A stretch of 8,756 nucleotides of DNA from an uncultured Anaerovibrio sp. (GCA_900768695.1 CAAGDY010000351.1:1-8756); one strand, 5' to 3'; positions 1-6,292 are shown, counted from the stretch's first letter. Notes: generated by a model from the letters alone, not told the origin. Translations and numbers: made by a program.

Positions 1-2
1 AA

Positions 3-104
3 GCGTATAAAGCACAAAGGAGTTCCGGTGAAGGCACTGAAGGCGATTTTAGGGCTGAAGGCTGGCGGATTGACTATTTTGTGCGTAGTGGCGCGGCAGG
101 TTGA
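3..104 (+). CDS. Possible C-terminal tail of an upstream gene, 5' end outside window
   Basis: Frame 3 is open from the left edge to TGA at 102-104 and reads as a plausible 33-residue protein tail ending GWRIDYFVRSGAAG. The GWRIDYF string resembles a motif near the end of ExoIII-type AP endonucleases. However, the SDH segment that should follow is absent in this frame and in the next 60 bases, and the residues before it do not resemble that family. The product is therefore not identified. Frame 1 is also open over the same bases, so only one of the two can be coding here. If this tail is real, the next gene more likely starts at 127 than at 28. Confidence 0.3.
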   Translation, partial: AYKAQRSSGEGTEGDFRAEGWRIDYFVRSGAAG

Positions 105-126
105 CGGCGGAAGGGCGGTGGTTATC

Positions 127-405
127 ATGATGAGCAGAGTGGACAGGGTGAACAGAATAAATGGCGTTAATCTGGATGTAAACAGCCCGTGGCTGCAGCG
201 GCGGAATCGTGATGACCAGAGCGGTGGCGAGGGAAGCTTCAAGGAAACCCTGCAGAACAGCATGGCGCGCCGCAGGCGCGAGGAGGCTGCGGCACAGGTT
301 TCCGAGGCGGCTGTCTGGGAGAGCAGCGGTGCTACCCAGTCCCTGTTTTATGAGAATGGCGTGGATTTGGATTTTTTCTACAGGCTGCGTACCGGCACGA
401 GCTAG
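127..405 (+). CDS. Small uncharacterised basic/acidic protein
   Basis: I do not recognise this protein. From ATG 127 it has 92 residues, with a polar N-terminus (MMSRVDRVNRINGVNLDVN), a predicted amphipathic helix rich in Arg, Glu and Ala in the middle (ETLQNSMARRRREEAAAQV), and an acidic-aromatic C-terminal end (ENGVDLDFFYRL). There is no signal peptide, membrane segment or cysteine. The start is uncertain. The frame is open to the window edge, and GTG at 28 has a good Shine-Dalgarno sequence (AAAGGAG, 16-22), which would give 125 residues. ATG 127 or 130 has only a weak purine stretch (GGAAGG, 109-114). I prefer 127 because the 28-126 segment also carries a plausible frame-3 gene tail and its frame-1 translation looks unlike a natural N-terminus. 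It ends 50 bp before tadA, and no terminator lies between them, so co-transcription is likely. Confidence 0.45.
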   Translation: MMSRVDRVNRINGVNLDVNSPWLQRRNRDDQSGGEGSFKETLQNSMARRRREEAAAQVSEAAVWESSGATQSLFYENGVDLDFFYRLRTGTS

Positions 406-455
406 GCCGGGCGCGGGGAAGTACGTGTGCAAAGTGATAAAGTGATGGTGATTGA

Positions 456-968
456 ATGGTACTGGATGATAAACATTACATGTTGCTCGCCCTGGCGGAA
501 GCGAAAAAGGCTTACAGCCTGGGGGAGATTCCTATAGGTGCCGTCCTTGTGAACAATGAGGACGGCACTGTTGTGTCTGCCGGGTACAACCTGCGGGAAA
601 GCAAGAAGGATGCCACGGCCCATGCGGAGATGGAGGCCATACGGCGTGCGTGCCGGAGGCTGAACCGCTGGCGCCTCAGTGGTCTTACCCTGTATGTGAC
701 CATCGAGCCCTGTGCCATGTGTGCTGGAGCCCTGGTAAACAGCCGGGTGGACCGCCTTGTGTACGGCAGTACCGAGTCAAAGTTTGGTGCGGTGGAATCT
801 ATTTTTAACATAGTCAACCACAAGCTGCTGAATCATCGCCTGGCTGTCACAGCCGGGGTCATGGAGGAGGAGTGCCGCCAGCTGATGAAGGATTTCTTTC
901 AGATGCGACGGGCCCAGAACAAGGCAAAAAAACAGCAGAAAGAAAACACCCCTGCTGACGGCAGCTAA
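456..968 (+). CDS. tadA: tRNA(adenine34) deaminase TadA
   Basis: This cytosolic zinc enzyme converts A34 to inosine in the anticodon of tRNA-Arg(ACG), which lets one tRNA read CGU, CGC and CGA codons. The 170-residue protein has the full cytidine-deaminase-fold signature: HAE at 56-58 (zinc ligand His56, proton-shuttling Glu58) and PCAMCAGA at 85-92 (zinc ligands Cys86 and Cys89). The N-terminal helix, with ALAEAKKAYSLGEIPIGAVL at residues 12-31, is typical of TadA. Length is normal for the family plus a basic Lys/Gln-rich tail (about 150-165). ATG 456 fits the usual TadA N-terminus; its ribosome binding site is weak, with only the purine-rich AAAGTGATAAAGTGATGG upstream. ATG 480 is an in-frame alternative but would cut into the first helix. 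The last codons form the left arm of a terminator, and the TAA stop lies in its loop. A convergent gene ends 26 bp away. Confidence 0.95.
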   Translation: MVLDDKHYMLLALAEAKKAYSLGEIPIGAVLVNNEDGTVVSAGYNLRESKKDATAHAEMEAIRRACRRLNRWRLSGLTLYVTIEPCAMCAGALVNSRVDRLVYGSTESKFGAVESIFNIVNHKLLNHRLAVTAGVMEEECRQLMKDFFQMRRAQNKAKKQQKENTPADGS

Positions 969-993
969 GCCCGTCGTCGGCAGGGGTATTTTT
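948..993. terminator. Bidirectional intrinsic terminator shared by tadA and the convergent operon
   Basis: ACCCCTGCTGACG (948-960) pairs with CGTCGGCAGGGGT (975-987) over 13 bp with one G-T wobble. The loop is 14 nt and a run of five T follows at 989-993. On the minus strand the hairpin is followed by GTTTTCTTTC, so it can also end the convergent transcript. The left arm is inside the tadA coding sequence and the tadA TAA (966-968) sits in the loop. Confidence 0.85.
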
Positions 994-994
994 A

Positions 995-1699
995 TCAGAT
1001 GTCCCAGTGCAGGTTGTCAGGGTTCGGGGTGGCCTTGTCGATTTCGGCCAGAATCCAGGATACGTTTTCATGCTGTGCCTCAAAGGCATGCTTCAGCTTT
1101 TCCTGATTGACAGGTGGCAGCTCCATAGCATGCAGGGCCATGTGCATGTAGTCCTTGGCAATCAGGGCGGTGCCGCGTTCTGCAGCCAGCTGGGCCTTGA
1201 AGCGGTAGCCGTAGTACAGGTAGCTGTTGTGAGGGGCCGGGATATCCTTGAAGGACTCGATGCGCTCGTCTGCCTCGGCCTCCGCTTCCTCGGTGCGCTT
1301 CATCAGGTGCAGGAGGTTCCAGCGGTCGGCCCACAGCTCCCCACGGAGGATATAGCGATACAGAAAATCTGAATTCTCCGCAGTTTCCAGTGCAAGGTTG
1401 ATATATTCCAGGGCGGCCTCGTAGCTTTCAGCATCCCTTTCCAGCTGGCTGAGGTGCTGCAGGGCGTATGTTTTTTCCTCGATATCCTCGCCGTTTTCCT
1501 CGTCAGGCTCCACCTCCAGCACGGACAGAAAAAGCTCCTTGGCCGCCTCCGGGCGGTTCAGCTCCGGCATGGCCAGAAAATGCGCCAGTCGCGCCCGGCA
1601 GTGCCAGTCCTCATAGCCGCCCTCAAACAAATTTTTAGGCGGTCTGGCGCTGGTTTCCAGCACGGTGTCCACCAGAATATCAAACTGCTCCTTATCCAT
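995..1699 (-). CDS. TPR-like helical repeat protein, function unknown
   Basis: This is an acidic, cytosolic-looking protein of 234 residues with no signal peptide or membrane segment. It is built of helix pairs with TPR-like spacing, for example the stretches around EAAKELFLSVLEVEPD and SYEAALEYINLALETAE, where small residues and aromatics alternate as in tetratricopeptide repeats. Such proteins usually act as protein-binding scaffolds; no enzyme motif is visible. I chose ATG at 1697-1699 because AAAGGA lies about 11 nt upstream. ATG at 1709-1711 is possible but has the purine run directly against it. A TTG at 1733-1735 would extend the frame to 246 residues but lies in a 10-bp repeat array with no ribosome binding site. 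The gene sits 71 bp downstream of the degenerate P-type ATPase gene on the same strand, probably in one transcript, and ends at the shared terminator. A partnership with that protein is inference. Confidence 0.75.
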   Translation of the reverse strand: MDKEQFDILVDTVLETSARPPKNLFEGGYEDWHCRARLAHFLAMPELNRPEAAKELFLSVLEVEPDEENGEDIEEKTYALQHLSQLERDAESYEAALEYINLALETAENSDFLYRYILRGELWADRWNLLHLMKRTEEAEAEADERIESFKDIPAPHNSYLYYGYRFKAQLAAERGTALIAKDYMHMALHAMELPPVNQEKLKHAFEAQHENVSWILAEIDKATPNPDNLHWDI

Positions 1700-1720
1700 A
1701 GCTTCGTACATCCTTTCATA

Positions 1721-1780
1721 ATCAGTATTTATCAATATTTGTCAATATTTATCAGCATTATTAGTATTAATCAGTATTGC
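1721..1780. repeat. Degenerate 10-bp tandem repeat array
   Basis: Successive decamers read ATCAGTATTT, ATCAATATTT, GTCAATATTT, ATCAGCATTA, then two more diverged units (TTAGTATTAA, TCAGTATTGC). The array fills the gap between the two minus-strand genes and runs over the stop codon of the upstream one (1771-1773). The unit equals about one helical turn. On the minus strand the units read like AAATACTGAT and TAATGCTGAT, similar to the decamers after prs. Confidence 0.7.
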
Positions 1781-2916
1781 AGGGGTATCTGGTTCATGAT
1801 CAGCAGTATCGCGGCAAACAGTCCTACCATAATCGGCAGCAGGGAGCCGTAGGCCGGCAGGCTGGTCAGGTTCAGCAAAAATACAATAGACAGCACCACA
1901 AGCAGGTTGCAGGCTATGCAGATGAGCCGCCCTGTTTTTTTCTTGCCCTGGGCCACCCGGCAGATTCCCTTGGCCGTGGCGATGGTGCCCAGGCTGTTGG
2001 TGTGAATCAGCACATCGGCCATGTTTTTTACAGCCTCATCGGCGTATTCCAGGGCAAAGCTGAGCTGGGCGCTTCTGATGGCCCCCTCAAACTTCATGGT
2101 TCTGCCTGCCGCCCCGATGACGTGGCCGCCGGTCTGCATCAGCAGAAGCTCCTTGGCCTTGTCCATGCTGTCCAGCTCGCTTTTTATCTGGTCGATGGTG
2201 GAGGTTTTGCTGTAGCTTTTGGCAGTGGAGCGGTTGGCCCCGGTCAGGATGGTGGTCTTGATGCCCATTTCCCGCAGGAAGCTGATATCCCCCGGTACAC
2301 TGCGCTTCAGCTTGTCCTGCAGGGTGATAAAGCCGCGGCAGAATTTGCCGATGGCCACAAAGACGATAATCTGTCCCTTGTAGGCCAGCTGGTCAGCCTT
2401 GGTGAAAAGCTCGGCCGGGATGTCGATATTCTGCTCCTGCAGGAAGGCGGCAGAGCCAAGGGTCAGGGACTGGCGGTTCATCAGGGCTTCCACTCCCTTG
2501 CCGGGCACCGGGTTGGAGGCGGAAACATCGGGCATGGCCAGGCCTCTGACACAGGCCTCGTCCACGATGGCCTCGGCTATGGGGTGGTCAATGTCCTTTT
2601 CGATGGCGGCGGCCAGCGCCAGCAGGCGGGCCGAGGAAATTCCGTTGGGAAAAATATCGGTTACGGCCGGTGCGCCGTAGCTGATGGTGCCGGACAGGTT
2701 TACCGCCAGCTCCCTCAGCTGGGTCAAAAGCGGCAGCACCCGCAGGTTTTTGACCTGGATTTTCCATTTTTTCAGCAGCCTTTTCGTCTGCCAGGGCAGC
2801 AGCAGCCTGTCAAGAAAGGCCCACAGGCAGTTAAAAAGCAGAACCACAACAGCTGCAATCAGGTACAGCCTCGTGGGATTTTCCTCTATTGATATACACG
2901 CCAGTAGATATTCCAC
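1771..2916 (-). CDS. Degenerate, catalytically dead P1B-type ATPase-like membrane protein
   Basis: The 381-residue protein aligns by eye with the second half of heavy-metal P1B ATPases. The usual linker (QVKN..., about 54-57) leads to N73-LSGT, which replaces the phosphorylated D-KTGT. A recognisable nucleotide-binding domain follows, with DHPIAEAIV (His111-Pro112, the P1B HP motif) and PGKGV (138-142). In the P-domain, TGDN has become TGAN (225-228) and GDGxNDxP has become GAAGRTMK (268-275). One membrane helix (about 17-35) stands where six are usual, so the CPC metal site is absent. Two helices close the protein (about 331-350 and 359-377), like the last pair of a P1B pump. With the phosphorylation Asp and both later Asp sites gone it cannot cycle as a pump. 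I infer a sensor, adaptor or subunit role. GTG 2916 is chosen because GGAAGG (TGA) lies 5 nt upstream; TTG 2934 would add six residues. The reading frame is intact and long, arguing against a recent pseudogene. Confidence 0.8.
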   Translation of the reverse strand: MEYLLACISIEENPTRLYLIAAVVVLLFNCLWAFLDRLLLPWQTKRLLKKWKIQVKNLRVLPLLTQLRELAVNLSGTISYGAPAVTDIFPNGISSARLLALAAAIEKDIDHPIAEAIVDEACVRGLAMPDVSASNPVPGKGVEALMNRQSLTLGSAAFLQEQNIDIPAELFTKADQLAYKGQIIVFVAIGKFCRGFITLQDKLKRSVPGDISFLREMGIKTTILTGANRSTAKSYSKTSTIDQIKSELDSMDKAKELLLMQTGGHVIGAAGRTMKFEGAIRSAQLSFALEYADEAVKNMADVLIHTNSLGTIATAKGICRVAQGKKKTGRLICIACNLLVVLSIVFLLNLTSLPAYGSLLPIMVGLFAAILLIMNQIPLQY

Positions 2917-2951
2917 ACAATCACCTTCCAGCAAAAAACTTCATCTAAGAT

Positions 2952-2980
2952 ATTATCCTTTTCCGGTGAAGAAAAGTCAA
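2952..2980 (-). promoter_or_regulatory. Sigma-70-type promoter for the degenerate ATPase/TPR pair
   Basis: On the minus strand, TTGACT (plus 2975-2980) and GATAAT (plus 2952-2957) are separated by exactly 17 bp. Five of six bases match consensus in each box. Transcription would begin near 2945, about 29 nt before the GTG start. Seen in sequence; no transcript data. Confidence 0.7.
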
Positions 2981-2997
2981 TAATCTTTTAATAACAC

Positions 2998-3026
2998 TTG
3001 AAGAAAAGCTCAAAAATTGATAAAAT
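2998..3026 (+). promoter_or_regulatory. Sigma-70-type promoter for ispE
   Basis: TTGAAG (2998-3003) and TAAAAT (3021-3026) are separated by 17 bp in an AT-rich setting. Transcription would begin near 3033, about 38 nt before the TTG start of ispE. The -35 box lies 17 bp from the -35 box of the divergent promoter, so one regulator could cover both. No clear operator was seen. Confidence 0.65.
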
Positions 3027-3070
3027 TTATGAGTGATATGCAAAATTGAACTGTAGGATGTGTTGGCGTT

Positions 3071-3937
3071 TTGATAACACTGGATGCAAATGCAAAAATC
3101 AATTTGACACTGGATATTCTCGGCCTGCGGGAGGATGGCTATCATGAGGTGGCCATGGTCATGCAGGAGGTCAGTCTGCACGATACACTGTCTCTGAAAA
3201 AAACGGAGGCAGGTATTCAGCTGTCCATAACTATTGAGGGGCAGAAGGGGACGCTGCCGGCAGATGAAACAAACCTCTGCTGGAAGGCTGCAGCCCTCAT
3301 GCAGCAGGAGTATGGCCTGACGGGCGGTGTCAGCATGGAGCTGGTGAAGCGCATCCCTATGGCGGCCGGGCTTGCCGGTGGCTCCGCAGATGCGGCAGCT
3401 GTGCTGAAGGGCATGAACCAGCTGTATGAGCTGGAGATATCGGAGGAAAGGCTCTGCGAGCTAGGGGCGAGGCTGGGCTCCGATATTCCTTTTTGTTTGC
3501 TGGGCGGCACCATGCTGGCCGAGGGCAGGGGCGAGAAGCTGACAAGGCTGCCGGATTTTCCGGAAACCTTTGTGGTTCTGGCCAAGCCGGAGGTGGGTGT
3601 TTCCACCGCCTGGGCGTACAAGACCTACGATGCCGGCTATTATGGCCCTCATCCGGATAATGAAGCCATGCTGGCGGCCATCGGGGCGGGGAGCCTTGAC
3701 AGGGCGGCCGGGCTTTTGTGCAATGTGCTGGAGGGTGTCACCGTCAGAAAGCATGCCATCATAGATTCCTACAAACAAACCATGTTGCAGCAGGGGGCTC
3801 TGGCCAGCATGATGTCAGGCAGCGGCCCAACTGTGTTCGGTCTGGCAGGGGACGAAGCATCTGCCGGAAAGATTGCGGCGGCTATCAGGGCGCTGGATGC
3901 CGGGGCCGCGGTGTATGTGGCGAAAACTGTAGTATGA
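3071..3937 (+). CDS. ispE: 4-diphosphocytidyl-2-C-methyl-D-erythritol kinase IspE
   Basis: IspE is a cytosolic GHMP kinase that uses ATP to phosphorylate CDP-methylerythritol at the 2-hydroxyl in the non-mevalonate (MEP) pathway, which feeds isoprenoids such as undecaprenyl phosphate. The 288 residues are normal length. Visible motifs are NAKINLTLDILG with Lys9 at the substrate site, EDGYHEVAMVM, the GHMP glycine-rich ATP loop PMAAGLAGGSADAA (97-110 region), Asp138 in LGSDIPF (catalytic base), and the C-terminal MSGSGPTVFGL (248-258). The start must be TTG 3071: the frame has a TGA at 3047-3049, no ATG or GTG lies between, and the first residues ITLDANAKIN match the conserved family N-terminus. 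AGGATG at 3055-3060 is a modest ribosome binding site, so translation initiation is probably weak. It opens the plus-strand run and has its own promoter. Confidence 0.95.
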   Translation: MITLDANAKINLTLDILGLREDGYHEVAMVMQEVSLHDTLSLKKTEAGIQLSITIEGQKGTLPADETNLCWKAAALMQQEYGLTGGVSMELVKRIPMAAGLAGGSADAAAVLKGMNQLYELEISEERLCELGARLGSDIPFCLLGGTMLAEGRGEKLTRLPDFPETFVVLAKPEVGVSTAWAYKTYDAGYYGPHPDNEAMLAAIGAGSLDRAAGLLCNVLEGVTVRKHAIIDSYKQTMLQQGALASMMSGSGPTVFGLAGDEASAGKIAAAIRALDAGAAVYVAKTVV

Positions 3938-3941
3938 CGCC

Positions 3942-4003
3942 GCCTGCCGGGGGCGTTGTATTGTTGGGGATGAGGTTTTCTGGTTCAGTATTGGCCGGCA
4001 GGC
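3942..4003. repeat. Inverted repeat between ispE and the GntR gene
   Basis: GCCTGCCGG (3942-3950) and CCGGCAGGC (3995-4003) are a perfect 9-bp inverted repeat with a 44-nt loop. A smaller hairpin (ACGCC 3937-3941 with GGCGT 3952-3956) competes with it. No T-run follows either, so an intrinsic terminator is not supported. It may be a weak attenuating structure or chance in GC-rich DNA. Confidence 0.3.
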
Positions 4004-4056
4004 AGCTGCAGGGCTTTTCTGCCGGGGTATTTGGGAATAGAAGGATTTTGATTTAG

Positions 4057-4758
4057 ATGGAAAAAAAGCTGACACCAATAAAATTGGATAGTTACCAGCC
4101 TCTCAGGGAGGTTGTGTGTGAAACCCTGCGCGATGCCATCCGCAAGGGCGTGCTGGCGCCGGGGGAAAGACTGATGGAGATTCAGCTGGCGGAGGAGCTG
4201 GGGGTGAGCCGTACCCCTGTCCGTGAGGCCATCCGCAAGCTGGAGCTGGAGGGGTATGTCATCATGATGCCGCGGCGCGGTACCTATGTGGCAAACCTGT
4301 CCATACGCGATGTGAACGAGGTATTTGAGATTCGCACCTCGCTGGATTCCCTGGCCAGCGGCCTGGCGGCGGAGCGCATTACCGATGAGGAGCTGGAGCA
4401 TCTGCAGCGGCTGCTGGTGTCCATCGGTGAGTACATCGAGGAAGGGGATATGGACAAGATTGTAGAAACCGATATGGAGTTTCATGATCTGCTGTATCAG
4501 GCCAGCCGCAATTCTCGCCTGGTGGGGATTATCTTCAACCTGCGGGAGCAGCTGACGCGGTTCCGCTCTACCTCCATGTCCTATCCGGGACGTCTGAAGG
4601 CCACCCATGAGGAGCATTGCCGCATTGTGGAGGCCATAGCCAAGGGCGATGTGAAGGAGGCACAGGCAGCCTCCGAGTATCACATGGAGCAGGCAGAGCA
4701 TACCCTGCTGGCCAGCATGGAGGAGCTTAAAAAGAAGGCTGGCAAGGCGGCCAAATAA
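4057..4758 (+). CDS. GntR family transcriptional regulator, FadR/FCD subfamily
   Basis: This 233-residue regulator has an N-terminal GntR winged helix (about 14-80), including LREVVCETLRDAIRKGVLAPG, the recognition region LAEELGVSRTPVREAIRKLE (44-63), and the wing MPRRGTYVA. An all-helical FCD effector domain follows (about 86-215). The FCD metal/ligand residues are intact: Asp139 and His143 in ETDMEFHD, His187 in HEEHCRI, and His209 in EYHMEQAE. Proteins of this type bind carboxylate-containing metabolites, usually through a bound metal, and respond by leaving DNA. The ligand cannot be read from sequence. AAGGA (4041-4045) lies 11 nt before the ATG. It sits between ispE and glmU in the same direction, 119 bp and 65 bp from each neighbour. 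Regulation of the adjacent glmU or of itself is possible but unproven; no classic GntR half-site pair was found nearby. Confidence 0.92.
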   Translation: MEKKLTPIKLDSYQPLREVVCETLRDAIRKGVLAPGERLMEIQLAEELGVSRTPVREAIRKLELEGYVIMMPRRGTYVANLSIRDVNEVFEIRTSLDSLASGLAAERITDEELEHLQRLLVSIGEYIEEGDMDKIVETDMEFHDLLYQASRNSRLVGIIFNLREQLTRFRSTSMSYPGRLKATHEEHCRIVEAIAKGDVKEAQAASEYHMEQAEHTLLASMEELKKKAGKAAK

Positions 4759-4766
4759 CATAGTAG

Positions 4767-4785
4767 TTAATATATTTTATATTAA
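4767..4785. promoter_or_regulatory. AT-only palindrome upstream of glmU
   Basis: TTAATATA (4767-4774) and TATATTAA (4778-4785) form a perfect 8-bp inverted repeat around TTT in the 65-bp gap before glmU. It could be an operator or part of a promoter (TAAATAAT follows at 4789-4796). Base composition is nearly all A and T, so chance is a real alternative. Confidence 0.35.
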
Positions 4786-4823
4786 TGATAAATAATCTTT
4801 ATTGTATTTTGGAGGCAATATAA

Positions 4824-6191
4824 ATGCTGGATTTAGTTACCATAATTTTGGCAGCAGGCAAGGGAACCCGCATGAAGTCCAAACTGCCGAAGGTTCTGCA
4901 CAAGGCGGCAGGCAAGCCGATGTTGCAGCATGTACTGGATGCTGCCAAGGGTGCAGGAGCCAGGCGCAACATCGTGGTTGTGGGCTTTGGCGGCGAGCAG
5001 GTAAGGGAAGCCATGGGCGAGCAGGCAGAGTTTGTGGTGCAGGCGGAGCAGCTGGGCACCGGACATGCCGTCCGTCAGGCGGAGCCTCTTCTGCAGGACG
5101 AAAAGGGTACTGTGGTGGTTCTCTGCGGGGATACGCCGCTGGTTACTTCCGACCTGATTGCCAAGCTCTATGAGGGGCACAGGGCGGCAGGTGCCAAGGC
5201 TACCGTGCTGACTGCCATCATGCCTGATGCTACCGGCTATGGCCGCATTATCCGCACTGCGGAGGGAGATGTGGCGCGGATTGTGGAGCAGAAGGATGCT
5301 ACCGAGGAGGAGCGTCAGGTGAAGGAGGTAAACTCCGGCATTTACTGCTTTGAGTGCTGGGATTTGTTTGCGGCACTGGCGCAGGTTGGCTGTGACAACG
5401 CCCAGGGCGAGTATTATCTGCCGGATGTGCTGGAGATTATCCGCGAAAAGGGCGGCAAGATTCATGCCGTGGCTGCGGATGATTATGAGTCCACGCTGGG
5501 CATCAACTCCCGTGTGCAGCTGGCCGGGGCAGAGAAGATTCTCCGCCGCCGCAAGAACATTGAGCTGATGGACAAGGGTGTTACCCTGATGGACCCTGAC
5601 AGTACCTTTGTGGATGCTGATGTGGAGGTTGGTGCGGACACCGTTATTTATCCGTTCACCTGGCTGGAGGGAAAGACCGTGGTGGGCGAGGGCTGCCAGA
5701 TTGGCCCTAACAGCCGCTTTACCAATGCGCAGATTGGTGATAATGTGGCTGCCCAGTTTACCTATGGCCATGACTGCGTGATTGACAGCGGCGTGACTAT
5801 GGGGCCTTATGTGCATATCCGTCCGAATTCTCATATCTTCAACGATGTGAAGATTGGCAATTTTGTGGAGGTAAAGAATTCCAATGTAGGCGTGGGCACC
5901 AAGCTGCCGCATCTGCAGTATATTGGCGATTCCGATGTGGGCTCCAACGTAAACCTGGGCTGTGGCACTGTTACCGTCAACTATGATGGCAAGCTGAAGC
6001 ACCGCACCACCATTGGCGATAATGCCTTTGTGGGCTGCAACACCAGCCTGGTGGCTCCTGTGACCGTAGGTGAGGGGGCATATATCGGTGCGGGCTCCGT
6101 GATTACCAAGGATGTGCCTGCCGGTGAGCTGGCTATTGGACGAGCCAGGCAGAAGGTTATTACCGGCTGGGTGGACAAGCGCCAGCAGTAA
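4824..6191 (+). CDS. glmU: Bifunctional GlmU: glucosamine-1-P acetyltransferase / GlcNAc-1-P uridyltransferase
   Basis: GlmU acetylates glucosamine-1-phosphate with acetyl-CoA and then couples GlcNAc-1-P to UTP, giving UDP-GlcNAc for peptidoglycan and surface polysaccharide. The 455 residues match full-length GlmU. The N-terminal uridyltransferase domain (1-about 230) has LAAGKGTRM (9-17), PKVLH (22-26), the QLGTGHA loop (76-82), and Mg-binding Asp103 and Asn228. A linker helix leads to a left-handed beta-helix (about 252-440) of hexapeptide repeats. Its acetyltransferase residues fall at the same numbers as in E. coli: Arg333, Lys351, His363 (catalytic), Tyr366, Asn377 and Asn386-Tyr387. Cys380 stands in NLGCGTVTVNYDG where Ala is common. 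The start is clear: GGAGG (4811-4815) lies 8 nt before the ATG. prs follows 101 bp later in the same direction. Confidence 0.97.
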   Translation: MLDLVTIILAAGKGTRMKSKLPKVLHKAAGKPMLQHVLDAAKGAGARRNIVVVGFGGEQVREAMGEQAEFVVQAEQLGTGHAVRQAEPLLQDEKGTVVVLCGDTPLVTSDLIAKLYEGHRAAGAKATVLTAIMPDATGYGRIIRTAEGDVARIVEQKDATEEERQVKEVNSGIYCFECWDLFAALAQVGCDNAQGEYYLPDVLEIIREKGGKIHAVAADDYESTLGINSRVQLAGAEKILRRRKNIELMDKGVTLMDPDSTFVDADVEVGADTVIYPFTWLEGKTVVGEGCQIGPNSRFTNAQIGDNVAAQFTYGHDCVIDSGVTMGPYVHIRPNSHIFNDVKIGNFVEVKNSNVGVGTKLPHLQYIGDSDVGSNVNLGCGTVTVNYDGKLKHRTTIGDNAFVGCNTSLVAPVTVGEGAYIGAGSVITKDVPAGELAIGRARQKVITGWVDKRQQ

Positions 6192-6292
6192 AGCAGGCAT
6201 CAATGGAAATGTATGGGTATATTCAGCGCAAGCTGTTTATATTATAGAGGATAAGGAAAAAGAAAAAGGAAATATTGGAGGCATTCAAGAAA

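Noticed and set aside
1777..2892. 371-residue plus-strand open frame opposite the degenerate ATPase
   Set aside because: Its translation is rich in Gly, Gln and His with no recognisable fold, while the minus strand shows clear P1B homology, promoter and ribosome binding site.
1771..2916. Simple recent pseudogene of a metal pump
   Set aside because: The frame is uninterrupted, the expression signals are good, and substitutions cluster at catalytic positions while other conserved motifs remain.
3985..4761. 258-residue minus-strand open frame
   Set aside because: It is opposite the GntR/FCD gene, which has intact DNA-binding and metal-site motifs.
4833..6203. 456-residue minus-strand open frame
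   Set aside because: It lies opposite glmU, whose both domains and catalytic residues are complete. The minus-strand translation has no family features and is a shadow of codon bias.
6275..6292. TTG start for prs
   Set aside because: It overlaps the GGAGG ribosome binding site that correctly places ATG 6293, which matches the usual N-terminus.
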